From assembly GCA_039029455.1 (NCBI GenBank), contig JBCCGE010000007.1, positions 1 through 64,000 of the forward strand: DNA of 64,000 bases, read 5' to 3'. The notes beneath the pieces are model-generated. The model worked only from the letters and a program-made list of their open reading frames with translations. It was not told the origin of the DNA and did no database searches. The DNA is from JBCCGE01 sp039029455. Its GTDB lineage: Bacteria > Pseudomonadota > Gammaproteobacteria > Arenicellales > Poriferihabitantaceae. The position numbers were made by a program, and so were the translations under genes. Of the stretch, positions 44,092 to 52,014 are shown one piece after another (within the stretch, counting starts at the first letter, position 1; the number at the start of each line of letters is the position of its first letter).

Positions 44092-44184
44092 TTTCGGAAA
44101 GACTAACATATTCAAGTAAACGAACGATGACCGCAAGAAACACAGATTCGATTGAATCGGCTCTGTCATTTGGCGCAGAAATCA

Positions 44185-44220
44185 CGTCATTGAGAGCCAC
44201 GTTGAAACAATCGCGGAACG
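44185..44220. repeat. dispersed intergenic repeat, decayed half
   Basis: CGTCATTGAGAGCCACG then AAACAATCGCGGAACG matches the left half of the dispersed repeat with several changes. The right half is not found. Confidence 0.45.
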
Positions 44221-44286
44221 CCTCTGGACTCATGAAAAAACAATCCTGACCGGATTACCGTCATCACTGTCATATCGCAAGTCTGT

Positions 44287-44793
44287 TCAGCAAATCAACC
44301 TTCTCTCCACCGCCGTCATCCGATTGCCTGACGTCCGGTGTTCCGGATCGAAATAACGATCAATCTCTTCAAGTCCTGCTTTTCACATCATGCCGGCCGA
44401 CACCCGATTTTCGTCGTGGCGTTTGGCATAGACTGCGCTGATCCCCCGGGCACCGGCCTGTCGAATGGATTCCTCAAGCATCAGACTGCCCAGACCCTTA
44501 CCGACATGCTCGCGATGCACCACGACTTCCTGCGCGTAGGCAATGTCATCCCGTGCAGCGTAGTTCTGTAGATCAGCCGGCATGTCCTCACCAAAGGTCA
44601 GTAAACATGCACCGACGATCATTTCGTTTTCGATGGACAGCGACGCCACTGCTCTGCCGTTTTGCAAAAGCTCGAGCACCCTTCCGGTGGTCTCTGGGGT
44701 AATGTAATTCCATTCATTGGGCGCGTGTTCGTCGAGCAACACTTTGATTGCCGCGATATCAGATTCGCTGGCGGGTCGGGTAACTATGGACAT
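44287..44793 (-). pseudogene. GNAT N-acetyltransferase with in-frame TGA near the C-terminus
   Basis: The gene starts at ATG 44793 and encodes a GNAT fold (VTRPASESDIAAIKVLL, AQEVVVHREHVGKGLGSLML, the acetyl-CoA loop). After residue 136 (SAGMM) comes TGA at 44383-44385, but the same frame continues for 31 codons: KAGLEEIDRYFDPEHR then TSGNRM to a stop at 44287. That tail is exactly the expected GNAT C-terminus (KAGF, D-P-E-R, TSG). CGA to TGA is a one-base change. The strain may make a short protein, a readthrough product, or nothing useful. It is followed by the convergent-side repeat region; its upstream neighbour is the GlxA-type regulator gene 12 nt away. Confidence 0.7.
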
Positions 44794-44804
44794 GTTCTAC
44801 TGTA

Positions 44805-45794
44805 TCAGTTTGATCCAAACCCGCTCTGATGAACGGGCGCAAAACCTTTCTGGAAATCTCCCACCGTCGAATTCAGATTCCTCTTGAATGCGCGCTGCAT
44901 CCGCTGAAAATCACCAAAACCCGACAGCTCGATAACTCTGGACTGGGGCATCCCGCTCGAGATGGCGTTGCAGGCAAATTTGACCCGAACCTTCTCCACA
45001 AAATGCACCGGCGAATCGTTTAACTCCTGTGCAAAACGTCGCGACAGGGTTCGCGGCGTCATCGCGACCCGATCCGCCATCGACTGCAGCGTCCAGTTTG
45101 CCGACGGATTCTGCAACAGCTCGGAAATCAACCCCTGCAGTGCGGTGGACGTCTTGAACTGAGACTCCAGCAGCTCGGAAAACTGACTCTGACCGCTGTG
45201 GCGATGCAGATATACAACCAGTTCACGGGCCACACTCAACGCGGTTTCTGCACCCGCATCCTGTCGAACGATGGCCAGACATAGATCGATTCCCGCAGTG
45301 ACTCCGGCGGACGAGTAGGTACTGCCGTCCCGACAAAACAACTCATCCAAACGCCAGCGCACGTCGGGAAACTGCTGCGCCGCCCGCTCGGCGCGCTCCC
45401 AGTGGGTGGTCGCCGATTTCCCCTCCAGCGCACCGGCACCGGCCAGAAGGAGGGCACCCGAACACACCGAGATAAGCCGCCCGTGTGGTCGGGTCTCGAG
45501 CCACTTCCCAATCAACGCATCGACCTCTGGCCGCCCCATCATGGCATCCACGCCGGGACCGCCCGGAACCAGCAAATCGTCTGCATCACGAGTCACGCCG
45601 GCCGGTCCATCTGCGTTCAGACTGACGCCGCATGAAGACCGCACGGATGCGCCGTCCATAGAGACCGTTCGCAGATCATAGTGGGTCCCGCCGAAGTAGC
45701 TCGCCTGATAGAACACCTGCAGGGGCCCGGCCATGTCCAGCAGGTTCATTTGCGAGAACACGAGAATATCGATAGATCGGGATGTTTTGTCCAT
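44805..45794 (-). CDS. GlxA-family (DJ-1/PfpI + AraC) transcriptional regulator
   Basis: A 329-residue regulator. The N-terminal half is a DJ-1/PfpI-like domain (IDILVFSQMNLLDMAGPLQV and ISVCSGALLLAGAGAL), the C-terminal half an AraC DNA-binding domain (WTLQSMADRVAMTPRTLSRR then F...FGDFQRMQRAFKR). Such proteins activate catabolic genes for arginine, betaine or carnitine. It lies divergent from the MFS gene at 45876 with an 81-nt shared control region. A second GlxA-type regulator is at 54464. The GNAT gene follows it by 11 nt, suggesting they are co-transcribed. Confidence 0.85.
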   Translation of the reverse strand: MDKTSRSIDILVFSQMNLLDMAGPLQVFYQASYFGGTHYDLRTVSMDGASVRSSCGVSLNADGPAGVTRDADDLLVPGGPGVDAMMGRPEVDALIGKWLETRPHGRLISVCSGALLLAGAGALEGKSATTHWERAERAAQQFPDVRWRLDELFCRDGSTYSSAGVTAGIDLCLAIVRQDAGAETALSVARELVVYLHRHSGQSQFSELLESQFKTSTALQGLISELLQNPSANWTLQSMADRVAMTPRTLSRRFAQELNDSPVHFVEKVRVKFACNAISSGMPQSRVIELSGFGDFQRMQRAFKRNLNSTVGDFQKGFAPVHQSGFGSN

Positions 45795-45808
45795 AATTGA
45801 TGATCATA

Positions 45809-45822
45809 TGTCAAATAAGACA
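45809..45822. promoter_or_regulatory. palindrome TGTCAAATAAGACA, candidate operator
   Basis: TGTC-N6-GACA, a perfect inverted repeat in the 81-nt gap between the GlxA-type regulator and the MFS gene. It is placed so that a dimeric regulator could control both. A further GACA-like piece follows at about 45827. Confidence 0.5.
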
Positions 45823-45875
45823 ATGCGACAAGCGTGACAATCAGCGTCAACCTATCGCTGCTGTGAGTCGACCTG

Positions 45876-47048
45876 ATGAACAACCGAACACCATCACCCC
45901 GCAATTTCTGGCTGATCCTTCTGGCTAATATTGTTCTCGGCGCGCCCATGCCCATGCTGATACTGCTCGGTGGGCTCGCCGGTGCTCACCTGTCGCCGAC
46001 ACCGTTTGCCGCAACCGTGCCGCCGACCGTTCAGATGCTGGCGGGAATTCTTGTGGCAACACCGATCTCCCTGTTCATGGGCCGATACGGACGAAAGATC
46101 GGTTTCCTGGTCAGCAGCGGGATGATGATCGCGGGGGGACTGGTGGGTTGTCTGTCGCTGTGGTGGCAGAGTTTTATGCTGTTGAATGCCGCGCATTTCC
46201 TGCTGGGCGCCGCGCTCATCGGCATCAACTACTTCCGCTTCGCCGCCGCCGAGTCCGTTCCTGAATCCAAACAGCCGCGAGCCATTGGGTTCACACTGGC
46301 GTCAGGAATCATAGCAGCCATTATTGGACCATCAATTTACTCGGCGACCAGTCATGCGGTGTCCGGATACGCTTATGTCGGCGCTTACCTCTCTATCAGC
46401 GTGATCGGATTCATCGGCGCCATAGTGGTCGCATTTTTTGCACATATACCCACTCGTAAAAAAGCGAATACCGCATCAACCAAGTCAAAATCTGCACTCT
46501 TCTCTAACCCGGACGTCGTCTTCGCGATTAGCTCAGCAGCTATCACTCAGGGTATGATGATGTTGCTGATGACGCCAACAGCGCTGGCCATGGTGGGACA
46601 TGGCTTTAGCGAGCACAACGCAAGTGACGTCATTCGCTGGCACGTGATCGCCATGTTTGCTCCCGGACTATTCACCGGGCAGCTGATCGAACGCTTCGGT
46701 GCACACCGAATTATTCTGACCGGCATGATCATACTGGTCGCATCCACTGCGGTGGCCGCAGTGGATCACGGACTGCTCGAGTTTTATGTCTCGCTGATCC
46801 TGCTGGGAATCGGCTGGAATTTTGGATTCATCGGCGGAACCTCGCTGCTTCAGTCGGCACTCAGTGAAGACGAGCGACCGCTGGTGCAGGGCACCAACGA
46901 CACCATTCTTGCCATCGCCTCAACTGTCGCATCGCTGTTCTCCGGAGTACTGTTTGCCGGAATCGGCTGGACCTGGCTGGCCATCATTTCAACCGGCGTG
47001 ATGATCGGCTTTTTAGTGCTGTCATCTTCCCGAACAATCAGAGCCTGA
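45876..47048 (+). CDS. major facilitator superfamily transporter
   Basis: A 390-residue inner-membrane transporter with about twelve hydrophobic segments. The loop after helix 2 reads MGRYGRKIGFLVS, a typical MFS A-motif variant. The middle charged loop (IPTRKKANTASTKSKSALF) separates two six-helix halves. It starts at ATG 45876 and is divergent from a GlxA-type regulator, so it is likely regulated by it. The substrate is unknown. Its stop is 10 nt from the end of the convergent pseudogene. Confidence 0.8.
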   Translation: MNNRTPSPRNFWLILLANIVLGAPMPMLILLGGLAGAHLSPTPFAATVPPTVQMLAGILVATPISLFMGRYGRKIGFLVSSGMMIAGGLVGCLSLWWQSFMLLNAAHFLLGAALIGINYFRFAAAESVPESKQPRAIGFTLASGIIAAIIGPSIYSATSHAVSGYAYVGAYLSISVIGFIGAIVVAFFAHIPTRKKANTASTKSKSALFSNPDVVFAISSAAITQGMMMLLMTPTALAMVGHGFSEHNASDVIRWHVIAMFAPGLFTGQLIERFGAHRIILTGMIILVASTAVAAVDHGLLEFYVSLILLGIGWNFGFIGGTSLLQSALSEDERPLVQGTNDTILAIASTVASLFSGVLFAGIGWTWLAIISTGVMIGFLVLSSSRTIRA

Positions 47049-47058
47049 TCTGTTTGGA

Positions 47059-47385
47059 TCAAAAGCACAATGGAATAACGTTGCCGTCCGCATCTTGTCT
47101 GGCGGCCCACACCTCACCACCTTCAGGAATGTGGTACTAGACGGTTCCGTTCCAGGTTCGATTGCTTATTGTCCCACTGGATTGGGAAGAGATACTGGTT
47201 GTAACAGCATCCCTGGTATTAATCGCTAAATCACTAAAGTCGTAGAGCATTAGCGCTCCGTTAGAACCACTATTGGTATAGCGGATCACGCCTGCGCCTT
47301 CACAGCGCACAAAAAACGACCCAGTGGTGTTCGGACCAACCATACGCACCACCAGCAGAATCAGTGAGGTTAGATGGTTTTTCAT
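47059..47385 (-). pseudogene. shrunken, interrupted copy of the exported P-domain protein
   Basis: ATG 47385 (GAGGG upstream) starts a signal peptide, MKNHLTSLILLV, that runs straight into VGPNTTGSFFVRCEG, which matches the GSFYVHCEG unit in the last third of the protein at 42943-44076. The middle (about 290 codons) is absent. YDFSDLAINT and NRTWNGTV follow in step. A TAG at 47137 then replaces the Tyr codon of NGAVYYYIP, and the frame continues beyond with YHIPEGGEVWAARQDA to a Cys-containing end at 47059. This is therefore an internally deleted copy with an amber stop. The first 82 codons may still be translated. Confidence 0.75.
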
Positions 47386-47521
47386 TGTTATACCCTCTAA
47401 CCCGTGCAGGCTATGACACTCTTGTTTTCGCGGAGACAAAAAATAAGTTTCATACGATTGGGTGATTTACAAAGTGATTGTCATTAACAGAAAATTTGTA
47501 GAAGTAACAAACACATGTAAC

Positions 47522-47525
47522 AGGA
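47522..47525 (+). promoter_or_regulatory. ribosome binding site deciding TTG 47534
   Basis: AGGA, 8 nt before TTG 47534. The open frame begins at GTG 47462 without a ribosome binding site. TTG 47534 gives a plausible signal peptide. Confidence 0.55.
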
Positions 47526-47533
47526 CCAAATTA

Positions 47534-48574
47534 TTGAACTTAACGACGGATAACTCTCCACGTATTCCACTTCGATTATGCGCAGTGTTGTTGCTTGTCT
47601 GGCCGGTGCTTTCAACTGCCAACACCAATGTTCTTGCGTCGAACGCCATTGACGCCTGGGAATCATGGACCAAGAAAACCCGGATATCGGACAGCACAAT
47701 AGTGATCTCCTACAAAGGGGAAGTCGTTGCGTCTTCAGAGAAAAACCGGAGCATCGATGCCCCCTATCCTGTCGCGAGTTTGAGCAAAGCCATAACGGGA
47801 ATCTGCGCAACGCAATATCTGGAGGATTCCGAGCACACTACCGCCAGCACCATTGGCGATGTAGTGGGTGATCGGCTTTCCAGTGAGAAAATTAAACAGT
47901 GGGATAAAAAGCAGAACATCACTATAAAGCAATTGTTGAACCAGACCTCAGGCATCAAGAAAGACATTACGCAGAAAAAAAGCCTGAACAAAACACCGGA
48001 CTTCGGCACGCCCAATGTCGATACCATCGCCCTGCGATGGATCAAACAGAAACAAAAAGGTAAAGCCGGTGGTGATTTCATCTACAACAACGGGCACTAC
48101 GCCATGCTCGGGTTGATCATCGAGACGCTGAGCGGAAAGGACTACGAAATGGCGTGTTTGGAAAAAACCCTGAGACCTGCGGGCATTGGGTCGGCCGAGC
48201 TCAATCCCGAATGGCGCATCATGTCGTCCTGGGGTGGCTGGAAAATCTCGGCAGTCGACTACCTTAAGTTCGTTAACCACTACTTTTCGCCGAGAAAAGT
48301 GGACGGCAAGCGTCCGCAACGATTCGGCATGGGCTTTGTCAGTGATGCTGTTCGATACGGCGCCGGATTCTTCTGGCGTAACACCCGCAGCGGCAACAAC
48401 TACTGGCATTTCGGCCGCTGGCGCTGGGACGGCGGCGGTCGCTACGCCAACTTCGGCGCGTACTTCGTCTATTACGCCTCGGAATGGGCCGTGTCGGTGA
48501 ACTACAACAAATACGTTGACCGCAAGACCGGACTCAAACTCGACAAAGCTCTGTGGCAAGCTCTGCACCCGTAG
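47534..48574 (+). CDS. exported serine hydrolase (beta-lactamase class C / penicillin-binding fold)
   Basis: From TTG 47534 the product is about 346 residues with a signal peptide (LRLCAVLLLVWPVLSTANT). The serine hydrolase triad of the class C fold is visible: VASLSKAITG (SxxK), FIYNNGHYAML (YxN) and a late WHFGRW (HxG-type). The family includes esterases, peptidases and beta-lactamases; sequence alone does not say which. It is not likely an antibiotic-resistance enzyme, as the motifs fit the broad serine hydrolase group. It stands alone and is followed by a dispersed repeat. Confidence 0.75.
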   Translation: MNLTTDNSPRIPLRLCAVLLLVWPVLSTANTNVLASNAIDAWESWTKKTRISDSTIVISYKGEVVASSEKNRSIDAPYPVASLSKAITGICATQYLEDSEHTTASTIGDVVGDRLSSEKIKQWDKKQNITIKQLLNQTSGIKKDITQKKSLNKTPDFGTPNVDTIALRWIKQKQKGKAGGDFIYNNGHYAMLGLIIETLSGKDYEMACLEKTLRPAGIGSAELNPEWRIMSSWGGWKISAVDYLKFVNHYFSPRKVDGKRPQRFGMGFVSDAVRYGAGFFWRNTRSGNNYWHFGRWRWDGGGRYANFGAYFVYYASEWAVSVNYNKYVDRKTGLKLDKALWQALHP

Positions 48575-48585
48575 TTAATTCGCAA

Positions 48586-48716
48586 GAGATTGCCGCAGTC
48601 GCTCCACTCCGTCGCAATGACAAATTAACCGTCACCGTCAAACAACCCGATCACCGTCGTTACAAGCCCGAACCCCAACCGTCATTGCAAGCGAACGCGA
48701 AGCAATCTCGTGACAC
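48586..48716. repeat. dispersed intergenic repeat, copy 3 (halves in reversed order)
   Basis: AGATTGCCGCAGTCGCTC then CACTCCGTCGCAATGAC lies at 48586-48621, and GTCATTGCAAGCGAACGCG then AAGCAATCTCGTGACACC at 48680-48716. These are the same halves as at 13627 and 33699 in opposite order. This suggests that several tandem units once stood here. Confidence 0.65.
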
Positions 48717-48815
48717 CAGCGAAAAACTAAATTAACTTTTTGAAACCCAACATTCACGCCGGCTCTGTCGCCATCTCATACAATGTCGGAACACTTTCAC
48801 CGAACCGATATCGAT

Positions 48816-49724
48816 ATGAATCGCAGAGATCTGATTCGCTACTCCACCGGCGGTGTTTTGAGCGCGGCCCTCCCAGGTCTCGGCTTCGCCGCCGACGCGC
48901 CCCTGGCCACGATTCCGTCGACCGGAGAAAAAATACCCACCATTGGTCTGGGCACATGGATCACGTTTAACGTCGGCAACAAGGAATCGATCCGCGTTCA
49001 GCGATGCGAGGTCTTGAATCGTTTTTTTGAGCTCGGCGGACGCATGGTGGATTCGTCGCCCATGTACGGTGCAGCCGAAGACGTTCTCGGGTTTTGTGAG
49101 GAACGCGCAGCGGGACCAAAAGACTATCTGCGCACCACCAAGGTCTGGACATCATCCAACTCCGAAGGCCGACAGCAGATTGAGCAGTCGTTCGATCTCT
49201 GGTCCGCCAATCAGTTCGCGATATATCAGGTGCACAACCTCGTCAACTGGGAGCACCACCTGCCCTATCTGCACGAGCTCAAAGCGGAAGGACGAATTCG
49301 CTACGTCGGCATCACCACCTCACACGGCCGTCGTCACCGGGAAATGGAAGAACTGATGCGCTCACAGGATCTGGATTTCGTGCAACTGACCTACAATCTG
49401 GAAGACCGTGAGGTCGAAGATCGACTGCTGCCACTGGCTGCGGACCGCGGTATCGGCGTTATCGTCAACCGCCCATTCCAGCGCGGAGCGCTGTTCCGCA
49501 AACTTAACCGGCAGCCGCTTCCCGACTGGGCCGCAGACATTGACTGCACCAACATGGCGCAAATCATGCTGAAATTCGTTATCTCCCACCCGGCTGTCAC
49601 CTGCGCCATTCCCGCTACCAGTCAGCTGGCCCATCTCGAGGAAGATATGGCCGCGCGATACGGACCCATGCCGGATGCGGCACTGCGCACTGAAATGACG
49701 AAGTGGTTCGACCGCATTTACTAA
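48816..49724 (+). CDS. Tat-exported aldo/keto reductase
   Basis: From ATG 48816 the product has an N-terminal MNRRDLIRYSTGG twin-arginine motif and a hydrophobic segment ending LGFAADA, so it is likely exported through the Tat pathway. ATG 48783, 11 codons earlier, is an alternative. The rest is an aldo/keto reductase barrel. The catalytic Asp and Tyr lie in RMVDSSPMYG, the Lys in RTTKVWTS and the His in IYQVHNLVN. It probably reduces an aldehyde or ketone in the periplasm with a bound cofactor. It stands alone; a membrane protein gene follows after 130 nt. Confidence 0.75.
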   Translation: MNRRDLIRYSTGGVLSAALPGLGFAADAPLATIPSTGEKIPTIGLGTWITFNVGNKESIRVQRCEVLNRFFELGGRMVDSSPMYGAAEDVLGFCEERAAGPKDYLRTTKVWTSSNSEGRQQIEQSFDLWSANQFAIYQVHNLVNWEHHLPYLHELKAEGRIRYVGITTSHGRRHREMEELMRSQDLDFVQLTYNLEDREVEDRLLPLAADRGIGVIVNRPFQRGALFRKLNRQPLPDWAADIDCTNMAQIMLKFVISHPAVTCAIPATSQLAHLEEDMAARYGPMPDAALRTEMTKWFDRIY

Positions 49725-49854
49725 GCCGCTGAAGAGATTTGGTGTCGATGTCGGGGGCACAGCATTGCCGCGCCAAGAAACCTGCGCGCCCGGTTCTCAG
49801 TGACCGCGAGAAACCTCGGCTACAATCGGGCCACCCAATCCCGCAAACCTCAGC

Positions 49855-50523
49855 GTGTTCTCCGATCTCCTTTATCAACTCGCAGACTACGTTCCGTATT
49901 CCGCAGACATCTGGCGCAGTCTGATCGAGACAATTAATCTGGATCACTGGCCGGAGTCACTGGTGCTGCTGCCCATTTTGGCTTTGCTGATCACTGCCGA
50001 TCGCATGAGCTCGCGATTTGTCGACGCGTTCTCTTTCATCCTTCTGGCGCTGTGCTGGGCATTTAGCGCATGGGTATTTCTGGCGCAGCATTACGCACCA
50101 CTGTACTGGGTGGCGGAAAAGATTATTCCGTTTTTTCTGATTCAGGCATTTTTGCTATTGTCCTTCGGCGCCCGATGTCTGAAGCCGGACACTGAACTCG
50201 TCGAACGCGACGGTCACCCCGGCGGTATTTTGCTGCTCGTTGTTCTGCTCGCGCTGCCCGCGCTGCAGTTCGTGTTCGGGAATTCCTCTGCTCAGCTCAG
50301 CTGGCTCGCGCTGAGTCCCGACGCAACCGCCATCATTACCCTGGCCTGGCTGATCACAACCGGCCAGATTCGTTCCATGCTGATTCTGATACCGCTGGCC
50401 TGGCTGGGTCTTGCATCCCTGAACGGGCTGGCGTTAGGACTGTGGGCGGAAGCCCTGCTGCTGCCGGCTGCGCTCGTCATGATCAATTTATACTGGCGCC
50501 CGAAACCGGTCACCAACCCGTAG
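49855..50523 (+). CDS. unrecognised multi-pass membrane protein (possibly DUF6064-like)
   Basis: A 222-residue protein with about six hydrophobic segments (LVLLPILALLITADRM, FILLALCWAFSAWVFLA, GGILLLVVLLALPALQFVF and others). The N-terminus places YSADIWRSL before the first segment, faintly like DUF6064 proteins, but I would not insist. It starts at GTG 49855. A TACAAT hexamer about 30 nt upstream could be a -10 box. It is convergent with the permease gene (7 nt between stops). The function is unknown. Confidence 0.55.
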   Translation: MFSDLLYQLADYVPYSADIWRSLIETINLDHWPESLVLLPILALLITADRMSSRFVDAFSFILLALCWAFSAWVFLAQHYAPLYWVAEKIIPFFLIQAFLLLSFGARCLKPDTELVERDGHPGGILLLVVLLALPALQFVFGNSSAQLSWLALSPDATAIITLAWLITTGQIRSMLILIPLAWLGLASLNGLALGLWAEALLLPAALVMINLYWRPKPVTNP

Positions 50524-50530
50524 CGTTCAA

Positions 50531-51568
50531 TTACGTCATCGACGCAAACAGCACCCCGGCCAGTATTGATCCGACAAGACCCAGCGCCAGATACAAAACA
50601 AACACACGCATATTCACCAGTGAATACACCGCAATAGCCGCGGGAATCGACGACACCGCGCCGGCAATCATGAACGCCATGGCCGCACCGGACGACATTC
50701 CGAGAGACATCATTTCTCCGATCAGCGGGATGGCGGCGTAACCGTTCAGATAAGACGGCATACCAATCACCGAGGCCAGCGGAATGGTCAGCCATGACTC
50801 TCCGGACAGATAGCGCTGGATCCACTCGGGATCGATGTAAGCCACCATCAGGCTTTCCAGGAAAAACGCGAGCAGTAACCATTTGCCGAGAAACAGCGCA
50901 GTCTGAATGCTCTCGCGCTTGAAAAGCTCGAGCCGTTCGGCTGATCTCCAGAACGCCCACACTATGGACTGCTCCTTGTTTGCGCTGCAGGTGGATACGC
51001 ATCCCGCCGCGACCTGGGGTTTGAGGGGATTCGACAGACCACCCATGCGCTTGATCAGCAGGATCGAAAATCCCGCCATCAAACCGATCATGATGGCGAA
51101 GCCCGCTTTCGCCGCGGCAAATTCAAAGCTGATCCCCGCGCTGGTCAGGACAAACATCTCCGGATCCATCACCGGTGAAGCGATCCAGAATGTCATCACC
51201 GGCGCCAGAGGAACGCCGGCCGCCAGCATGGCTGCGATCAGGGGGATTACGCCGCAGGAGCAAAACGGTGACAGCGCGCCAAACACCGCGGCAATCATCA
51301 CCGACTTCACCGGACTGCCCGACAGCGCGCGAACCACCATCTGGTCCGCGCCGGTGGCCTTGATACTGGCGGCAAGAGCCACAGCGAGCAGCAAAAACGG
51401 CAGAATGTACAGCGCCGCATCGAGGGTGAAGCGAACACTGTCTGCAGCCTGATGGCTGTCGGCCGCAAACAAAACCAGCAGCGACAGAATCAGAAACAGG
51501 ACAACCCGATCAATGTTTTTCAGGCTGCCCAATGCGAGGGCCGGTAGCTGTTGTATCAATGTGCTCAT
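50531..51568 (-). CDS. permease of the ArsP/YraQ (UPF0718) family
   Basis: A 345-residue inner-membrane permease with about eight to ten hydrophobic segments. The family mark is ALSPFCSCGVIPLIAAML near residue 100, with the CSC triad, and a second half repeat at ASVIGMPSYLNGYAAIPL. ArsP members export organoarsenicals; others of the family move different substrates. The ArsR regulator gene is 64 nt upstream on the same strand, and both carry the same 16-bp operator in front. A metalloid or oxyanion efflux role is therefore likely but unproven. It starts at ATG 51568. Confidence 0.8.
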   Translation of the reverse strand: MSTLIQQLPALALGSLKNIDRVVLFLILSLLVLFAADSHQAADSVRFTLDAALYILPFLLLAVALAASIKATGADQMVVRALSGSPVKSVMIAAVFGALSPFCSCGVIPLIAAMLAAGVPLAPVMTFWIASPVMDPEMFVLTSAGISFEFAAAKAGFAIMIGLMAGFSILLIKRMGGLSNPLKPQVAAGCVSTCSANKEQSIVWAFWRSAERLELFKRESIQTALFLGKWLLLAFFLESLMVAYIDPEWIQRYLSGESWLTIPLASVIGMPSYLNGYAAIPLIGEMMSLGMSSGAAMAFMIAGAVSSIPAAIAVYSLVNMRVFVLYLALGLVGSILAGVLFASMT

Positions 51569-51594
51569 GGTGCGCTCCTGTTAAATCTATGATT

Positions 51595-51610
51595 CTAGAA
51601 TTATCGAATT
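51595..51610. promoter_or_regulatory. ArsR-type operator TTCTAGAATTATCGAA (permease copy)
   Basis: The 16-bp sequence is identical to the one in front of the ArsR gene (51978-51993) and is imperfectly palindromic. It lies 27 nt upstream of the permease ATG. Confidence 0.8.
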
Positions 51611-51632
51611 AATTAGCCAAAAAAAATCAAAC

Positions 51633-51935
51633 TCACTTAGTGTCGACCCGCACGCAGCAGGCGGACTGCAAATAATCGATCGCCGAATTGATCACGTCGA
51701 ACTGGGCCGTGCACACCAGCGCATTGCGGTCCTTGTGCTGGGCAATCAGACCGGCATTTTTTAAGTGCAACAAGTGATGCGACAGGGTTGACGCCGGCAC
51801 ACCGACTTCCTGCTGAATCTCTCCGACACGCAAGCCCTCACCCCCCGCTTCAACGAGAATGCGGATAATGCACAGTCGAGTATCGTTCCCGAGCTGGGCA
51901 AAAATGGTCGCGGCTTGCAGGTGATCAATGCTCAT
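51633..51935 (-). CDS. ArsR-family transcriptional repressor
   Basis: About 100 residues from ATG 51935; the longer TTG 51971 frame would begin inside or beside the operator at 51978-51993. A winged helix-turn-helix is visible: FAQLGNDTRLCIIRILVEAG, VGEIQQEVGVPASTLSHHLL and LKNAGLIAQHKDRNALV. The common arsenic motif ELCVCDL is replaced by RVGEIQQEV, so metal sensing through that site is not expected. A CC pair occurs near the C-terminus (LQSACCVRV) and may be a sensing site. It likely represses itself and the permease through the repeated TTCTAGAATTATCGAA sites. Confidence 0.8.
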   Translation of the reverse strand: MSIDHLQAATIFAQLGNDTRLCIIRILVEAGGEGLRVGEIQQEVGVPASTLSHHLLHLKNAGLIAQHKDRNALVCTAQFDVINSAIDYLQSACCVRVDTK

Positions 51936-51972
51936 GTCGCGCAGTGTGGACCTCTTGAAACCATTTGTCAAC

Positions 51973-51998
51973 TATATTTCTAGAATTATCGAAATATA
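51973..51998. promoter_or_regulatory. ArsR-type operator (regulator copy)
   Basis: TATATTTC and GAAATATA are perfect 8-bp arms separated by 10 nt (TAGAATTATC). The core TTCTAGAATTATCGAA (51978-51993) is repeated exactly at 51595-51610. It is well placed to control the ArsR gene and lies between it and the LysR gene end at 52015. Confidence 0.8.
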
Positions 51999-52014
51999 TA
52001 AAACCGAATCAGAC

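Noticed and set aside
47534..48574. Beta-lactamase resistance gene
   Set aside because: Only the broad SxxK/YxN serine-hydrolase fold is visible; there is no evidence for antibiotic hydrolysis.
51633..51935. Classical arsenite-sensing ArsR
   Set aside because: The ELCVCDL metal-binding motif is absent, so arsenite sensing by the standard site was not claimed.
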